From: Acidobacteriota bacterium
GTDB taxonomy: Bacteria; Acidobacteriota; Vicinamibacteria; Vicinamibacterales; UBA2999
Assembly (NCBI GenBank): GCA_016192845.1
Contig: JACPTI010000084.1
Coordinates: forward strand, 1 to 59,427
Direction: 5' to 3'
Length of the DNA: 59,427 nucleotides
Position numbers and translations under genes: made by a program. Numbering within the stretch: position 1 is the first letter of the stretch; the number at the start of each line of letters is the position of its first letter. The notes under the pieces are model-generated. The model was not told the origin of the DNA. It did not search any database and worked only from the letters and a program-made list of their open reading frames with translations. Of this stretch, positions 9,920-18,085 are shown piece by piece.

Positions 9920-10171
9920 ATGACGAAGTTGCAATTCAAATTCCGGGAAGAGGCCGCACCGAAAGCGCGCCGCCGGTTGATTCAGGCGCTGGACCGCAAT
10001 GGCGCGCGGAAGGTGCGGCGGCTCTTCCCAAACGAGTCTGATGCGGCCCTCGCGGGCCTCTACGTGGCCGACGTAAGCGACGCCGCTGCCGCGCGGCTCC
10101 TGAAGCTCCTCCAGGGATCGAAGGACGTCGAGTTCGCCGAGGGCGAGATCCGCCGGAAGCTCATTCGCTGA
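9920..10171 (+). CDS. Small pro-domain-like partner of the S8 protease
   Basis: 83 aa from the ATG at 9920. A GTG at 9905 overlaps the protease stop and could add five residues. The sequence KVRRLFPNESDAALAGLYVADV ends in DVEFAEGEIRRKL, echoing the VEFAEP end of the upstream protease pro-domain, so it resembles a free-standing I9-type pro-domain or inhibitor. Such partners usually fold or restrain the protease; here the protease is dead and the partner is still open. Function is inferred from likeness and position. Confidence 0.6.
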   Translation: MTKLQFKFREEAAPKARRRLIQALDRNGARKVRRLFPNESDAALAGLYVADVSDAAAARLLKLLQGSKDVEFAEGEIRRKLIR

Positions 10172-10211
10172 GACGAGCAGGCCGCCGGGACAGACACGCA
10201 CTCGCTACCGT

Positions 10212-10253
10212 GTCGTCCCCAACCTGGGCAAGGTCGTCCCCAACCTGGGCAAG
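10212..10253. repeat. 21-bp perfect tandem duplication
   Basis: GTCGTCCCCAACCTGGGCAA plus a final G occurs at 10212-10232 and again at 10233-10253, in the gap between the protease partner and the YbaK-like gene. It carries no gene. Confidence 0.85.
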
Positions 10254-10268
10254 GGCGGCATGGGGCGG

Positions 10269-10757
10269 TCACTGCGCCTCCCCCCGGCCTGCCGTCCGCG
10301 CGAAATCGGCCACGCGCGGCTGCACGACGCGGGTGAAGTCGTCGTAGCTCACTCTGATCGCGTCGGTGTGCGAGCCGGCGTGAAAGACGATCTCGTTGCT
10401 GCCGGCAAGGCTGCGGTCGACGAAGACGGGCTGCCCGTACAGCGGCCCCAGCGGCGGCATTGCGCCGGTCTCACATTCCGGATAGAAGGCCTCGAACTCG
10501 CGCTCGCTGGCGAGTCGAACGACCCGCGCGCCGGCGGCCGCCCGGAGCCGGTCGAGGTCGATCATCGACGAGGCCGGCAGCACGGCGAGAATCGGACGGT
10601 CGTCTGCTATACAGGCCACCGTTTTCGCCCACTGCATGCCGGGGACGTGCGTGGCGGCGGCTTCCTCCTGCGCGGTATACACCGGCGGGTGGTGCAGCAC
10701 GGAGTACGAGACGTGCTGATCGCCGAGAAAATGCTCGATGGATTGGGGAATGGCCAT
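10269..10757 (-). CDS. YbaK/EbsC-type aminoacyl-tRNA deacylase
   Basis: 162 aa. The YbaK/ProX fold is recognised from HVSYSVLHHPPVYTAQEEAA, AKTVACIADDRPILAVLPAS, and GAMPPLGPLYGQPVFVDRSL near the C-terminal third. Family members hydrolyse mischarged aminoacyl-tRNA in the cytoplasm; the substrate cannot be told from sequence. The ATG at 10757 begins the conserved region. Confidence 0.88.
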   Translation of the reverse strand: MAIPQSIEHFLGDQHVSYSVLHHPPVYTAQEEAAATHVPGMQWAKTVACIADDRPILAVLPASSMIDLDRLRAAAGARVVRLASEREFEAFYPECETGAMPPLGPLYGQPVFVDRSLAGSNEIVFHAGSHTDAIRVSYDDFTRVVQPRVADFARTAGRGEAQ

Positions 10758-10818
10758 GGTTCTGCTCCTGGCAACTTACGAACGTGTGCAAACCGGATGC
10801 CGTAGCTCGGCGGTCTGT

Positions 10819-11741
10819 TCACCGGCCAGGTGCGTCTCGCGTCAGCCGCGCCAACAGCGCGAGCCCCACGCCGGTGATGAGCAGCGCGCGAATGCGGCGC
10901 AGCAGCGCGATGGCCACGCCGGCGGCGGCCGGCAGCGCGAGCACCGTGAAGATGAGCGCGTAACTGCCTTCGGCCACACCCATTTGTTGCGGAACGAACA
11001 TGAACACGATCCCGATGGCCTTCGCCGACGCTTCGATCAGAAAGGCCACGAACCGCGACGCTCCGACATCGAGCGCCCCGAGCAGCCAGAACAGCTCCAG
11101 CACCAGCGGAATCTGCGCGGCGGCTTCGATGAGCGCTACCGCCGTGAACCGGGCGGGGCGATCGCGCAGAATCGCCAGCAGCAGATCCTCCATCTCGTTA
11201 ATCCACGCCATGTTGGGCCGCAGGCGTCCCCGGAGCACGCCAATGCGGGCCAGGCCGCTGATGATGGTGCCAATCAGGTAGAAACGGAGGGCGATGGCCA
11301 CTGCCGACGCGACGAGAAACGCCGCCAGTACCGCCACGATCGCGATGGTGACGCTCGCCACCGCCGGCGGCGGGGTAAACGTCTGGACGATGTAGAGCAA
11401 TCCGACAATCGACATGGCGGCCGTGACAAACGCGCTAATCAGATACTCGGTGATGGCAGCCGCGAACCCCTCCTGCAGCGTCAGTCCGCGGCGCGTGAGC
11501 AGCCATGCCCGGGTCGGCTCGGCCAGCACGGGGCCTGAGAAGGTCAGCGACTGGATCGCCTCACCGGAGAGCCGAACGGCGAACGCGTCGCCGTAGCCGA
11601 GCAGGCCGCGCCGGAGCACGCAGGCGCGAACCGCCAGCGCCCGCAGCGCGTGGTGTCCGGTATAAAGCCCCCCAGACGCCAGAGCAGCCAGGCCAGCAGC
11701 GCGACGCCCAGGAGCAAGAGAACCGTTCGCAGCCGTATCAT
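10819..11741 (-). pseudogene. Flippase-like (UPF0104/LPG synthase TM) protein, frameshifted near the N terminus
   Basis: The 266-residue open part (10819-11619) is a multi-pass membrane protein with GYGDAFAVRLSGEAIQSLTF, GPVLAEPTRAWLL and PQQMGVAEGSYALIF, typical of the UPF0104 family. Its proper N terminus lies in another frame: ATG 11741 gives MIRLRTVLLLLGVALLAWLL, and in-frame residues YTGHHALRALAVRACVL run up to the open part. The two pieces join near 11665 with a frameshift and some missing residues. A GTG at 11619 could give a shortened protein, so expression is not excluded. Confidence 0.6.
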
Positions 11742-11759
11742 GCGAAAGAGGCGCCCGCC

Positions 11760-11935
11760 ATGCGCGCGACTGCTGCCGAATCAGTCGTCATTCCGGTGGA
11801 AAGCGGCAGGCGGATCGAAGCGGATTTGCACCTGCCCGACGGCGCCTCCGGCCTGGTGATCTTCGCACACGGGAGCGGCAGCAGCCGATTCAGCTCGCGG
11901 AATCGAGCCGTCGCCGACTCGCTCCACGCGCGCCG
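11760..11935 (+). pseudogene. N-terminal fragment of a dienelactone-hydrolase-like alpha/beta hydrolase
   Basis: ATG 11760 gives VIPVESGRRIEADLHLPDGA and LVIFAHGSGSSRFSSRNRAV, the first two strands and the oxyanion-hole region (HGSGSS) of this hydrolase group. Likeness stops at about residue 58, before the nucleophile elbow, and the frame runs on into unrelated DNA to 12341. The catalytic triad is missing. The break coincides with the left side of a segment rich in inverted repeats. Confidence 0.65.
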
Positions 11936-12161
11936 GCCTGACAGAGGGAATCTGGCGACGAAACGCCGCAAGTGTGGCGAAGTGTCCGAGAAATGCCGGG
12001 GACTCGCGTGTCCCCCGCCGAATCCACGTCGGGGCCGAGTCGCGGCTGAGGGGGTTTCATTGACGAACGACAGGTCCGCGAAAAGAATCGTCGCAACTGG
12101 CGTGCATGGGTGTAGCATGCTGCTGATGTCGGGTGGCCAAAATGGAAATCCCGGTCTGATT

Positions 12162-12223
12162 GGACCGCTATACGGCTCCAAACGAGAATCTTGTACCCGC
12201 TGTGACAAGCCGTATAGCGGTCC
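12162..12223. repeat. 16-bp perfect inverted repeat, 30-nt loop
   Basis: GGACCGCTATACGGCT (12162-12177) faces AGCCGTATAGCGGTCC (12208-12223). The GGACCGCTA start is seen again, inverted, at the right edge near 13099-13107. Confidence 0.85.
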
Positions 12224-12257
12224 TAGGCGCGCGCAGCGCGCCAGAGAGATACTGGCC

Positions 12258-12339
12258 AACCAGCCAAGGGCTTGTATCCTCTCCCTCACGAGTACGGGGA
12301 TATCAAGGGCGGAGCCCCGGGCGGAGCCCTTGGCTGGTT
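12258..12339. repeat. 15-bp perfect inverted repeat in the leader of the molybdopterin gene
   Basis: AACCAGCCAAGGGCT (12258-12272) pairs with AGCCCTTGGCTGGTT (12325-12339), leaving a 52-nt loop, and ends 10 nt before the ATG at 12350. Folding in the mRNA could affect translation; no known riboswitch was recognised. Confidence 0.8.
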
Positions 12340-12349
12340 AGAGGGCACT

Positions 12350-13063
12350 ATGAAGATTTCGCGACGTCAGGTAATTCATACCGGTACCGCTCTCACCGGT
12401 CTCTCGCTGGCTCTCAAGCCAGAACAACTGTTGGCGCAGGCACAGGCCGCGGCGCCGACGCCGGCGAACCTGGTCGACACACCGCCTCGCACTCTGGCCG
12501 ACCTTCCTCTTGCGGCCGACGGATCGGCGCCCGAGCACGCCCCGGGAGAGGCCGGCGGCATTTCGGAGCCGACGCTCTGGCGTTACACGAAGGGGCAGCC
12601 GCCGCCCGACCTCGAAGTCGATTATCGAACGTTGAAAGTGAAGATCACGGGTGGGGGAGTGGTGAAACGCTCGGGCACGATGACCTTTGCCGACCTCGAG
12701 CCGCTGCCGCGTATCTCTCACGTCTTCCTGTTGCAGTGCGGTGCCGCGAATCCTCGCGGCATCGTGAAGTGGACCGGCGTACGCTTTGCCGATGTGGCCA
12801 ATATGCTGGGCGTGCTTCCATCGGCCGCTTACTGCCGGTTCGTGGCTGTCGATCGGTACTGGTCTGATGAAGAAGTCAAGACGGTGATGCATCCCCAGGT
12901 GATGCTCGCCTGGATGCTCAACGATGCGCCGATTCCTCCCAAGCACGGAGCGCCTTTGAGACTGGTCATCCCGTTCCGCTACGGAGCCCGAAGCCTCAAG
13001 GCGATCAGCGAGATCCAGTTCACCGCAACTTCGTTTGCGGGGCCGGCGCTTCCGAGCGTTTAG
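12350..13063 (+). CDS. Tat-exported molybdopterin-dependent oxidoreductase (sulfite-oxidase fold)
   Basis: 237 aa. The N terminus has a twin-arginine signal (SRRQVIHTGTALTGLSLAL). The Moco-binding fold is seen in TMTFADLEPLPRISHVFLLQC, where the cysteine is the expected molybdenum ligand, then WTGVRFADVANMLGV, ASYCRF-like AAYCRFVAVDRYW, and the closing HGAPLRLVIPFRYGARSLK. The family (YedY/MsrP and sulfite oxidase-like) works in the periplasm; the substrate is unknown. The ATG at 12350 directly precedes the Tat motif; the longer open frame is rejected. No membrane heme partner is adjacent. Confidence 0.85.
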   Translation: MKISRRQVIHTGTALTGLSLALKPEQLLAQAQAAAPTPANLVDTPPRTLADLPLAADGSAPEHAPGEAGGISEPTLWRYTKGQPPPDLEVDYRTLKVKITGGGVVKRSGTMTFADLEPLPRISHVFLLQCGAANPRGIVKWTGVRFADVANMLGVLPSAAYCRFVAVDRYWSDEEVKTVMHPQVMLAWMLNDAPIPPKHGAPLRLVIPFRYGARSLKAISEIQFTATSFAGPALPSV

Positions 13064-13136
13064 CAGGAAACGCTACGCTTTGGCGCGCTGCGCGCGCCTA
13101 GCGGTCCAAGAAGCTGAGAAGTGTGAACGACTGCGT

Positions 13137-14048
13137 TCAGCCACGCCGCTCGCCGAACACTTTCGTCCGCGCGGCGCTCGTGATGGCGGCCACCGCCGCA
13201 TGCTTCAGGCGCCGCTCCACTGAAATGGCGTAGTACCGCTCGCGGACGGCCGCCGTGCGGCCGACGATCGCCACGCGGTGGCTGCGCAGCACTTCCCCTT
13301 CGATTGCCGTCGGCGCCGCGAACACGGCGCGGCTCCCTTCGCCGAACGTCATCAGCAGCGCCGGGTCCTCGAACTCCCCCGCGACGCGGGGGCGCACGCC
13401 TTCGCTCTCGAACCACTGCTCGAGCGCGCGCCGGACCGACGTGTCGACGGTCGGCAGCAGCATCGGCGCGCCGTCGAGCGAGCGCGGAAAGCGCGGCCGC
13501 AGGCGCCGCGCCAGCACCGCCCGTGCAAAGAACGTCGTTCCCGATTCGCCCAGCAGGTGATTGAAGACCTTCACGCGCACCCGCGGCGCCGCCGGCATGT
13601 CGCTGATCACCACGTCGAGCGCGTGCGTCGCCAGCTGCGCCAGCAGCTGCTCGGGGGCGCCTTCGCTGCAGGTGATCTGCGCCGGCGCGGCGCCCTCGAT
13701 CGCCGGCCGCAGCAGCCGGTACACCACGAGCTTCGGCACCGCGTTCGCCACGCCGACCGCCAGGCGCAGCGTGCCGCCCGAGGGGCGCCCCTTCAGCGTC
13801 TCGAGCATCTCGTTGGCGGTGGTGAAAATCTCGGTCGCGTAGCGATCGACGAGCCGGCCGACGTCGGTGAGCACGAGCGTCCGTCCCTGCCGCTGGAACA
13901 GCCGCTCGCCGAGCGCCTCCTCGAGCGCCTTGATCTGCGCGCTGACGGCCGGCTGCGACAGCCGCAGCTTCTCGGCGGCCCTGGAGATGCCGCCTTCGCG
14001 CGCGACCGTCCAGAAATAGAGGAGGTGGTGGTAGTTGAGCCCAAACAT
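13137..14048 (-). CDS. LysR-family regulator, NhaR-like
   Basis: 303 aa. The N-terminal helix-turn-helix (LNYHHLLYFWTVAREGGISR, LSQPAVSAQIKALEEALG) is followed by a periplasmic-binding-like sensor domain. The LNYHHLLYFW start and the RYATEIFTTANEML linker match NhaR, which answers Na+/pH in other bacteria. It is divergent from the P-type cation ATPase at 14124 with a 75-bp AT-richer gap (14049-14123), so it probably controls that transporter; this is inference from arrangement. Confidence 0.88.
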   Translation of the reverse strand: MFGLNYHHLLYFWTVAREGGISRAAEKLRLSQPAVSAQIKALEEALGERLFQRQGRTLVLTDVGRLVDRYATEIFTTANEMLETLKGRPSGGTLRLAVGVANAVPKLVVYRLLRPAIEGAAPAQITCSEGAPEQLLAQLATHALDVVISDMPAAPRVRVKVFNHLLGESGTTFFARAVLARRLRPRFPRSLDGAPMLLPTVDTSVRRALEQWFESEGVRPRVAGEFEDPALLMTFGEGSRAVFAAPTAIEGEVLRSHRVAIVGRTAAVRERYYAISVERRLKHAAVAAITSAARTKVFGERRG

Positions 14049-14123
14049 AAGAAAAATCTCACCTTCAGCATATAACTATCTATTTGTTCACCGGGCCGCC
14101 CGGTCGCTATCGTCATAGACGGC

Positions 14124-16796
14124 GTGACCGACTCGACCTGGCATACCCTCGCGCTCGACGACACGTTCGAGCGGCTCGTCAGCGGCCCCGACGGTCTGAC
14201 GGGCGCCGAGGCCGCGCGGCGCCTGCTCGCGCACGGGCCCAACGAGCTGCAGACGCACGCCCGTGAGTCGGCGTGGCGCACCTTGCTCGCGCAGTTCGAG
14301 AACGTCCTCATCCTGATCCTGCTCGCCGGCACGTCCGTCTCGGGGTTCCTCGGACACACGCTCGAGGCGATCGTCATCACGGTCATCGTCCTGTTCGCGG
14401 TGCTGCTCGGCTTCGTCCAGGAGTACCGCGCGAGCCGGGCGCTCGAGGCGCTGAAGCGGATGGCGGCGCCGGTGGCCCGCGTGCTCCGCGACGGCCAGGA
14501 GACGGTCGTGCCGGCGCGCGAGCTCGTGCCCGGCGATGTCGTCGTGGTGCGCGCCGGCGATCGCGTGCCGGCCGACGCGCGCGTGATTCAGGCGATCAAT
14601 CTCGCCGTCGACGAGGCCGCGCTCACCGGCGAGTCGGCGGCAGTCGAGAAGACGACGGCGCCGCTCGACGACGCCCGCCTGCCGCTCGGCGACCGGCGGA
14701 ACCTCACCTACGCGGGGACGATGGTCGTGCACGGACGCGGCCAGGCGGTGGTGGTCTCGACCGGCATGTCGACCGAGTTCGGCCGGATCGCGCAGATGGT
14801 CGAGACGGTCGAAGCGAGCCGCACGCCGCTGCAGGAAAACCTGGACCGGCTCGGCGCGACGCTCGGCAAGGCGGCGCTCGTGGTCGTTGCCCTCGTCGTC
14901 GCGATCGGGCTGGCGCGCGGGCTGCCGGTCATCGAGATGTTCCTGTTCGGCATCGCACTGGCGGTGGCGGTCGTGCCGGAGGCGCTGCCGGCGGTCGTCA
15001 CGATCTCGCTGGCGATCGGCGTCCGGCGGATGGTCAGGCGCAACGCGCTCGTGCGCCGCCTGCCGATCGTCGAGACGCTCGGCAGCACGTCGGTGATCTG
15101 TTCCGACAAGACCGGGACGCTCACGCGCAACGAGATGACGGTGCGGCAGATCTACGCCGGCGACCGCATGTTCGAGCTGGCCGGCGCCGGCTACGATCCG
15201 ACGACGGGGCACATCCTCGATGGCGGCCGCTCCGTCGATCCGCCCGCGACCGTGCGGGCGCTGCTCGGCGCGGCGGTGCTCGCCTCCGACGCCCGCCTGG
15301 TGATGCGCGACGCCCGCTGGCAGATCGAAGGCGACCCCACCGAGGGCGCGCTGGTCGTGGCGGCGGTCAAGGCGGGGCTCCACCCGATCGACCTCAACGC
15401 CCGGGAGCCGCGCACGGCGGAGATCCCGTTCACGTCCGAGCGGCGGCGGATGACGACCCTCCACACGACGTCCGGCGGCATCGTCGCGTACTCCAAGGGC
15501 GCGGCCGACGAGCTGCTGCCCTCGTGCACGCGGCAGCTCCTGGCCGACGGCGAGGCGCCGCTCGCCGAGCCGCAGCGCGAGGCGATCCGCGCCATCGAGC
15601 ATCGCATGGCCGCAGGCGGGCTGCGCGTGCTCGCGATCGCGCGGAAGAAGAGCGCCACGATCCAGGACGCGGAGGGGGGGATGACGCTCCTCGGCCTGGT
15701 GGCGATGATGGACCCGCCCCGTCCCGAGGCGCGCGCGGCGGTGCAGACGTGCGAGGCGGCCGGCATCCGCCCCGTCATGGTCACCGGCGACCACCCGCTG
15801 ACGGCGAGCACGATCGCGCGCGAGCTCGGCCTGCTCAACAGCCGCCGCGTCATCTCCGGCCGCGACCTCGAGGCGATGAGCGACGACGACCTCAGACGCG
15901 ACGTGGCCGACATCGCCGTCTATGCGCGCGTGTCGCCGGCCGACAAGCTGCGGGTCGTCGACGCCTGGCAGGCGCGCGGCGAGGTGGTGGCAATGACCGG
16001 CGACGGCGTCAACGACGCGCCGGCGCTCAAGAAGGCGGATGTCGGCATCGCCATGGGCATCGCGGGCACCGACGTGAGCAAGGAAGCCGCGGGCATGACG
16101 CTCCTCGACGACAACTTCGCCACCATCGTCGCCGCCGTCGAGGAAGGGCGGATCGTCTTCGGCAACATCAAGAAGTACCTGATGTACCTGCTGTCGTGTA
16201 ACGTCGGCGAGATCGTGCTGCTGGCCGGCGCCGTCATCGCGGGGCTGCCGCTGCCGCTCACGGCCGTGCAGATCCTCTACGTGAACCTGGCGACCGACGG
16301 CCTCCCGGCGCTGGCGCTCTCGGTCGATCCCCCCGAGCGCGATCTGATGCGGCGGAAGCCGCGCAACCCGCGCATCGGCGTCTTCACCCGGCCGGTCGTG
16401 ACGATCCTGCTCGTCGCCGGACTCTGGTCGGCGCTCGTGAACATGACGCTCTTCACGTGGCTGCTGCAAGCGGGGCGCCCTGTCGAGGAAGTGATGGCGA
16501 TCACCTTCGTCGCGCTCGTCCTGATCCAGTTCTTCAACGCCTACAACTGCCGCTCCGACCGCCTGTCGGTGCTCCACCGGCCGCTCGCCAACGGCTGGCT
16601 GAACACGGCCGTCGGGTGGGAGCTGCTGCTGCTCTGCTGCATCGTGTACGTGCCGTTCTTCCAGCGCGCGTTCGGCACCTTCAGCCTGACGGGTGCCGAC
16701 TGGCTGCTGACAGTCGCGCTCGCGTTCACGATCGTACCGGTGGTCGAAATCGTGAAGGCGCTGGCGCGCCGCGGCTGGTTCGGCGAGCTGGTGTGA
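14124..16796 (+). CDS. P-type cation-transporting ATPase (P2A, Ca2+-ATPase-like)
   Basis: 890 aa, full length. The order is an N-terminal cation-ATPase domain, the actuator motif ALTGESAAVEK, the M4 motif PEALPAVVTISLAIG, the phosphorylation motif CSDKTGTLTRNEMT near residue 328, the hinge MTGDGVNDAPALKKADVGIAMG near 625, and six C-terminal membrane segments. M4 resembles Ca2+/Mn2+ pumps (PEGLP in SERCA), but the ion cannot be fixed from sequence. The start is GTG 14124. The NhaR-like regulator is divergently placed, which favours ion-stress control. Confidence 0.93.
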   Translation: MTDSTWHTLALDDTFERLVSGPDGLTGAEAARRLLAHGPNELQTHARESAWRTLLAQFENVLILILLAGTSVSGFLGHTLEAIVITVIVLFAVLLGFVQEYRASRALEALKRMAAPVARVLRDGQETVVPARELVPGDVVVVRAGDRVPADARVIQAINLAVDEAALTGESAAVEKTTAPLDDARLPLGDRRNLTYAGTMVVHGRGQAVVVSTGMSTEFGRIAQMVETVEASRTPLQENLDRLGATLGKAALVVVALVVAIGLARGLPVIEMFLFGIALAVAVVPEALPAVVTISLAIGVRRMVRRNALVRRLPIVETLGSTSVICSDKTGTLTRNEMTVRQIYAGDRMFELAGAGYDPTTGHILDGGRSVDPPATVRALLGAAVLASDARLVMRDARWQIEGDPTEGALVVAAVKAGLHPIDLNAREPRTAEIPFTSERRRMTTLHTTSGGIVAYSKGAADELLPSCTRQLLADGEAPLAEPQREAIRAIEHRMAAGGLRVLAIARKKSATIQDAEGGMTLLGLVAMMDPPRPEARAAVQTCEAAGIRPVMVTGDHPLTASTIARELGLLNSRRVISGRDLEAMSDDDLRRDVADIAVYARVSPADKLRVVDAWQARGEVVAMTGDGVNDAPALKKADVGIAMGIAGTDVSKEAAGMTLLDDNFATIVAAVEEGRIVFGNIKKYLMYLLSCNVGEIVLLAGAVIAGLPLPLTAVQILYVNLATDGLPALALSVDPPERDLMRRKPRNPRIGVFTRPVVTILLVAGLWSALVNMTLFTWLLQAGRPVEEVMAITFVALVLIQFFNAYNCRSDRLSVLHRPLANGWLNTAVGWELLLLCCIVYVPFFQRAFGTFSLTGADWLLTVALAFTIVPVVEIVKALARRGWFGELV

Positions 16797-16797
16797 G

Positions 16798-16824
16798 TAC
16801 GTGGCGTCCGGCTTCAGCCGGACC
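16798..16824. repeat. REP-like palindrome, single copy
   Basis: TACGTG followed by GCGTCCGGCTTCAGCCGGAC and a final C, one base after the ATPase stop. The same element recurs at 31834, 31871 (inverted), 38196 (inverted), 38232 and 45788. The stem GTCCGGCT/AGCCGGAC could end transcription. Confidence 0.8.
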
Positions 16825-16900
16825 GTGGCTGGATCTCTTGGCTCGCGCCCGGGCACCCGAACAGAGCGGGCGAGTAAGCCCGCGTCGCCACAACGGGCGC

Positions 16901-17525
16901 TCAGAAGCGCAGACGCAGACCGCCGCCCACCTGCCCGGCGCCGACCTTCACCTCCTGCGAACTGCCGCCTGCACCGGGCAGATCGAGCGACGTACCCGCG
17001 AATTGCACGGTCGCGCCTACACCCAGTTGTCTCGTGAAGAAGAACGCAACGTCACCGCCGGCATTGAAGCCGATTTTCGATGCATCAGCGGTGGTCGTCG
17101 TTCCCGACCCGAACGACGCCTCGTCATACGGGTAGCACCGCCAGCTCTTCTCGCTGCAGATCGGCGATATCGGCCCGAATGGATCGGTGACGATTGAAGA
17201 AAAAGGGGTGCGGAATGGTCGCACTCAGCGAACTGGGCGTCGCCACCGAGAACCGGCTCACGCCAACGCCGACTCCAAGCTGACGCCACAGCATGCCCCC
17301 GCCAGCAATGTCGAAGGCAGGGCCGCCTTTCACTGCATACGTCGCATCGAAGCGGCCATCCTCGGCGTGCTCGCGCTTGACCGCGCCATCAGTGAAGTCG
17401 TTCGTTGTGATCTGATACGCGCCATTGACCGAGACGAAGCCCCGACCGACAGATGCAGCCTGACCGCGAGCAACGTCCGCTGCAAGAAACACGAGCAGCA
17501 TTGTGATAATAGCAGTCGTCTTCAT
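16901..17525 (-). pseudogene. Outer-membrane beta-barrel protein, frameshifted with internal deletion
   Basis: The 5' part (17525 down to 17124) starts with the signal peptide MKTTAIITMLLVFLAADVAR and short alternating strands (GGPAFDIAGGGMLWRQLGVG), then hits a stop. The 3' part lies in another frame (to 16901) and reads YPYDEASFGSG, KIGFNAGGDVAFFFTRQLGVG and VGGGLRLRF, the aromatic C terminus of a barrel. The middle strands are absent. The two parts belong to one ancestral gene of about 200 residues. Confidence 0.65.
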
Positions 17526-17577
17526 CTGGCCTCTTCACTGGTCCGTCGCCTGAGCGAAACAGTATGTCAGTGACGAC

Positions 17578-17769
17578 TCACGGGGTTCCTGCCGGACGCG
17601 TTGTGAAATTCTTTCCAGGGCGGCCGCGATTTGGGAATGCGAGGAGGGTGGCAGGCGCGTCGTAAACGGCCCGTATCAGTTCCTCGGCCCGGCCTGGCGC
17701 GTGAATCAGAAGGTAGTCGGCGATGCGTTCGAGATCGTCAGCAGCTTCGTCGGTCCAGCGAAGCTGCAT
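17578..17769 (-). pseudogene. ParE/RelE toxin, C-terminally truncated
   Basis: 63 aa. MQLRWTDEAADDLERIADYL and LLAFPNRGRPGK are the first two thirds of a ParE-type toxin (normally about 95 aa). The last strands with the active-site end are replaced by NFTTRPAGTP. It starts at ATG 17769, overlapping the antitoxin stop by one base, the usual order in such pairs. It is probably inactive. Confidence 0.7.
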
Positions 17770-18008
17770 CAGCGAGGCGCCGGCTTTTCGGTCAGGCGTT
17801 TTTCAAGGCGTGCGCCGACCGCTTCATGACTCAGCGTCTCGCCGCGCTCGATCTGGGACAAGCCCTTCTCGACTTCGCGCAGAAACCAATCGTCGTAGTC
17901 GACCAGCCGTTCGATGGCTTCCCGGGCCAACGCCTGCGCATCCGTTCCGCGCTCGCGGGCGATCCGCGTGAGCTTGGCCTGTAGGTCCGGCGGCAGGAGC
18001 ACTTCCAT
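17769..18008 (-). CDS. ParD/CopG-like antitoxin
   Basis: 79 aa. MEVLLPPDLQAKLTRIARER followed by AREAIERLVDYDDWFLREVE fits ribbon-helix-helix antitoxins that pair with ParE toxins and repress their own promoter. Its toxin partner just downstream is truncated, leaving an orphan antitoxin. Confidence 0.8.
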   Translation of the reverse strand: MEVLLPPDLQAKLTRIARERGTDAQALAREAIERLVDYDDWFLREVEKGLSQIERGETLSHEAVGARLEKRLTEKPAPR

Positions 18009-18085
18009 ACGGCGAGTGTACAGGAGTGCAGCAGAGAGTCAAACCGACAGACGTCAGCGGATCGCACGGGCCATCAAAAGAGTGC

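Larger units (their letters stand above)
11936..12349. other. Gene-free segment with several hairpins
   Basis: No supported gene. It holds a short hairpin at 11998-12015 (GGGGAC ... GTCCCC), the inverted repeats at 12162-12223 and 12258-12339 listed separately, and the leader of the molybdopterin gene. It begins where the hydrolase fragment stops. Confidence 0.6.
12223..13101. mobile_element. Possible cassette: molybdopterin gene between 20-bp inverted repeats
   Basis: CTAGGCGCGCGCAGCGCGCC at 12223-12242 is repeated exactly, inverted, at 13082-13101. The 879-bp interval contains one complete gene (12350-13063) and no recombinase. It interrupts or follows a truncated hydrolase. A non-autonomous cassette, or two copies of a dispersed palindrome, would both fit. 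Confidence 0.45.

Noticed and set aside
14088..16856. A 922-residue open frame antisense to the P-type ATPase gene
   Set aside because: Its composition is Arg/His/Asp-rich mirror coding of the ATPase strand, with no domain; the plus-strand gene has every P-type motif.
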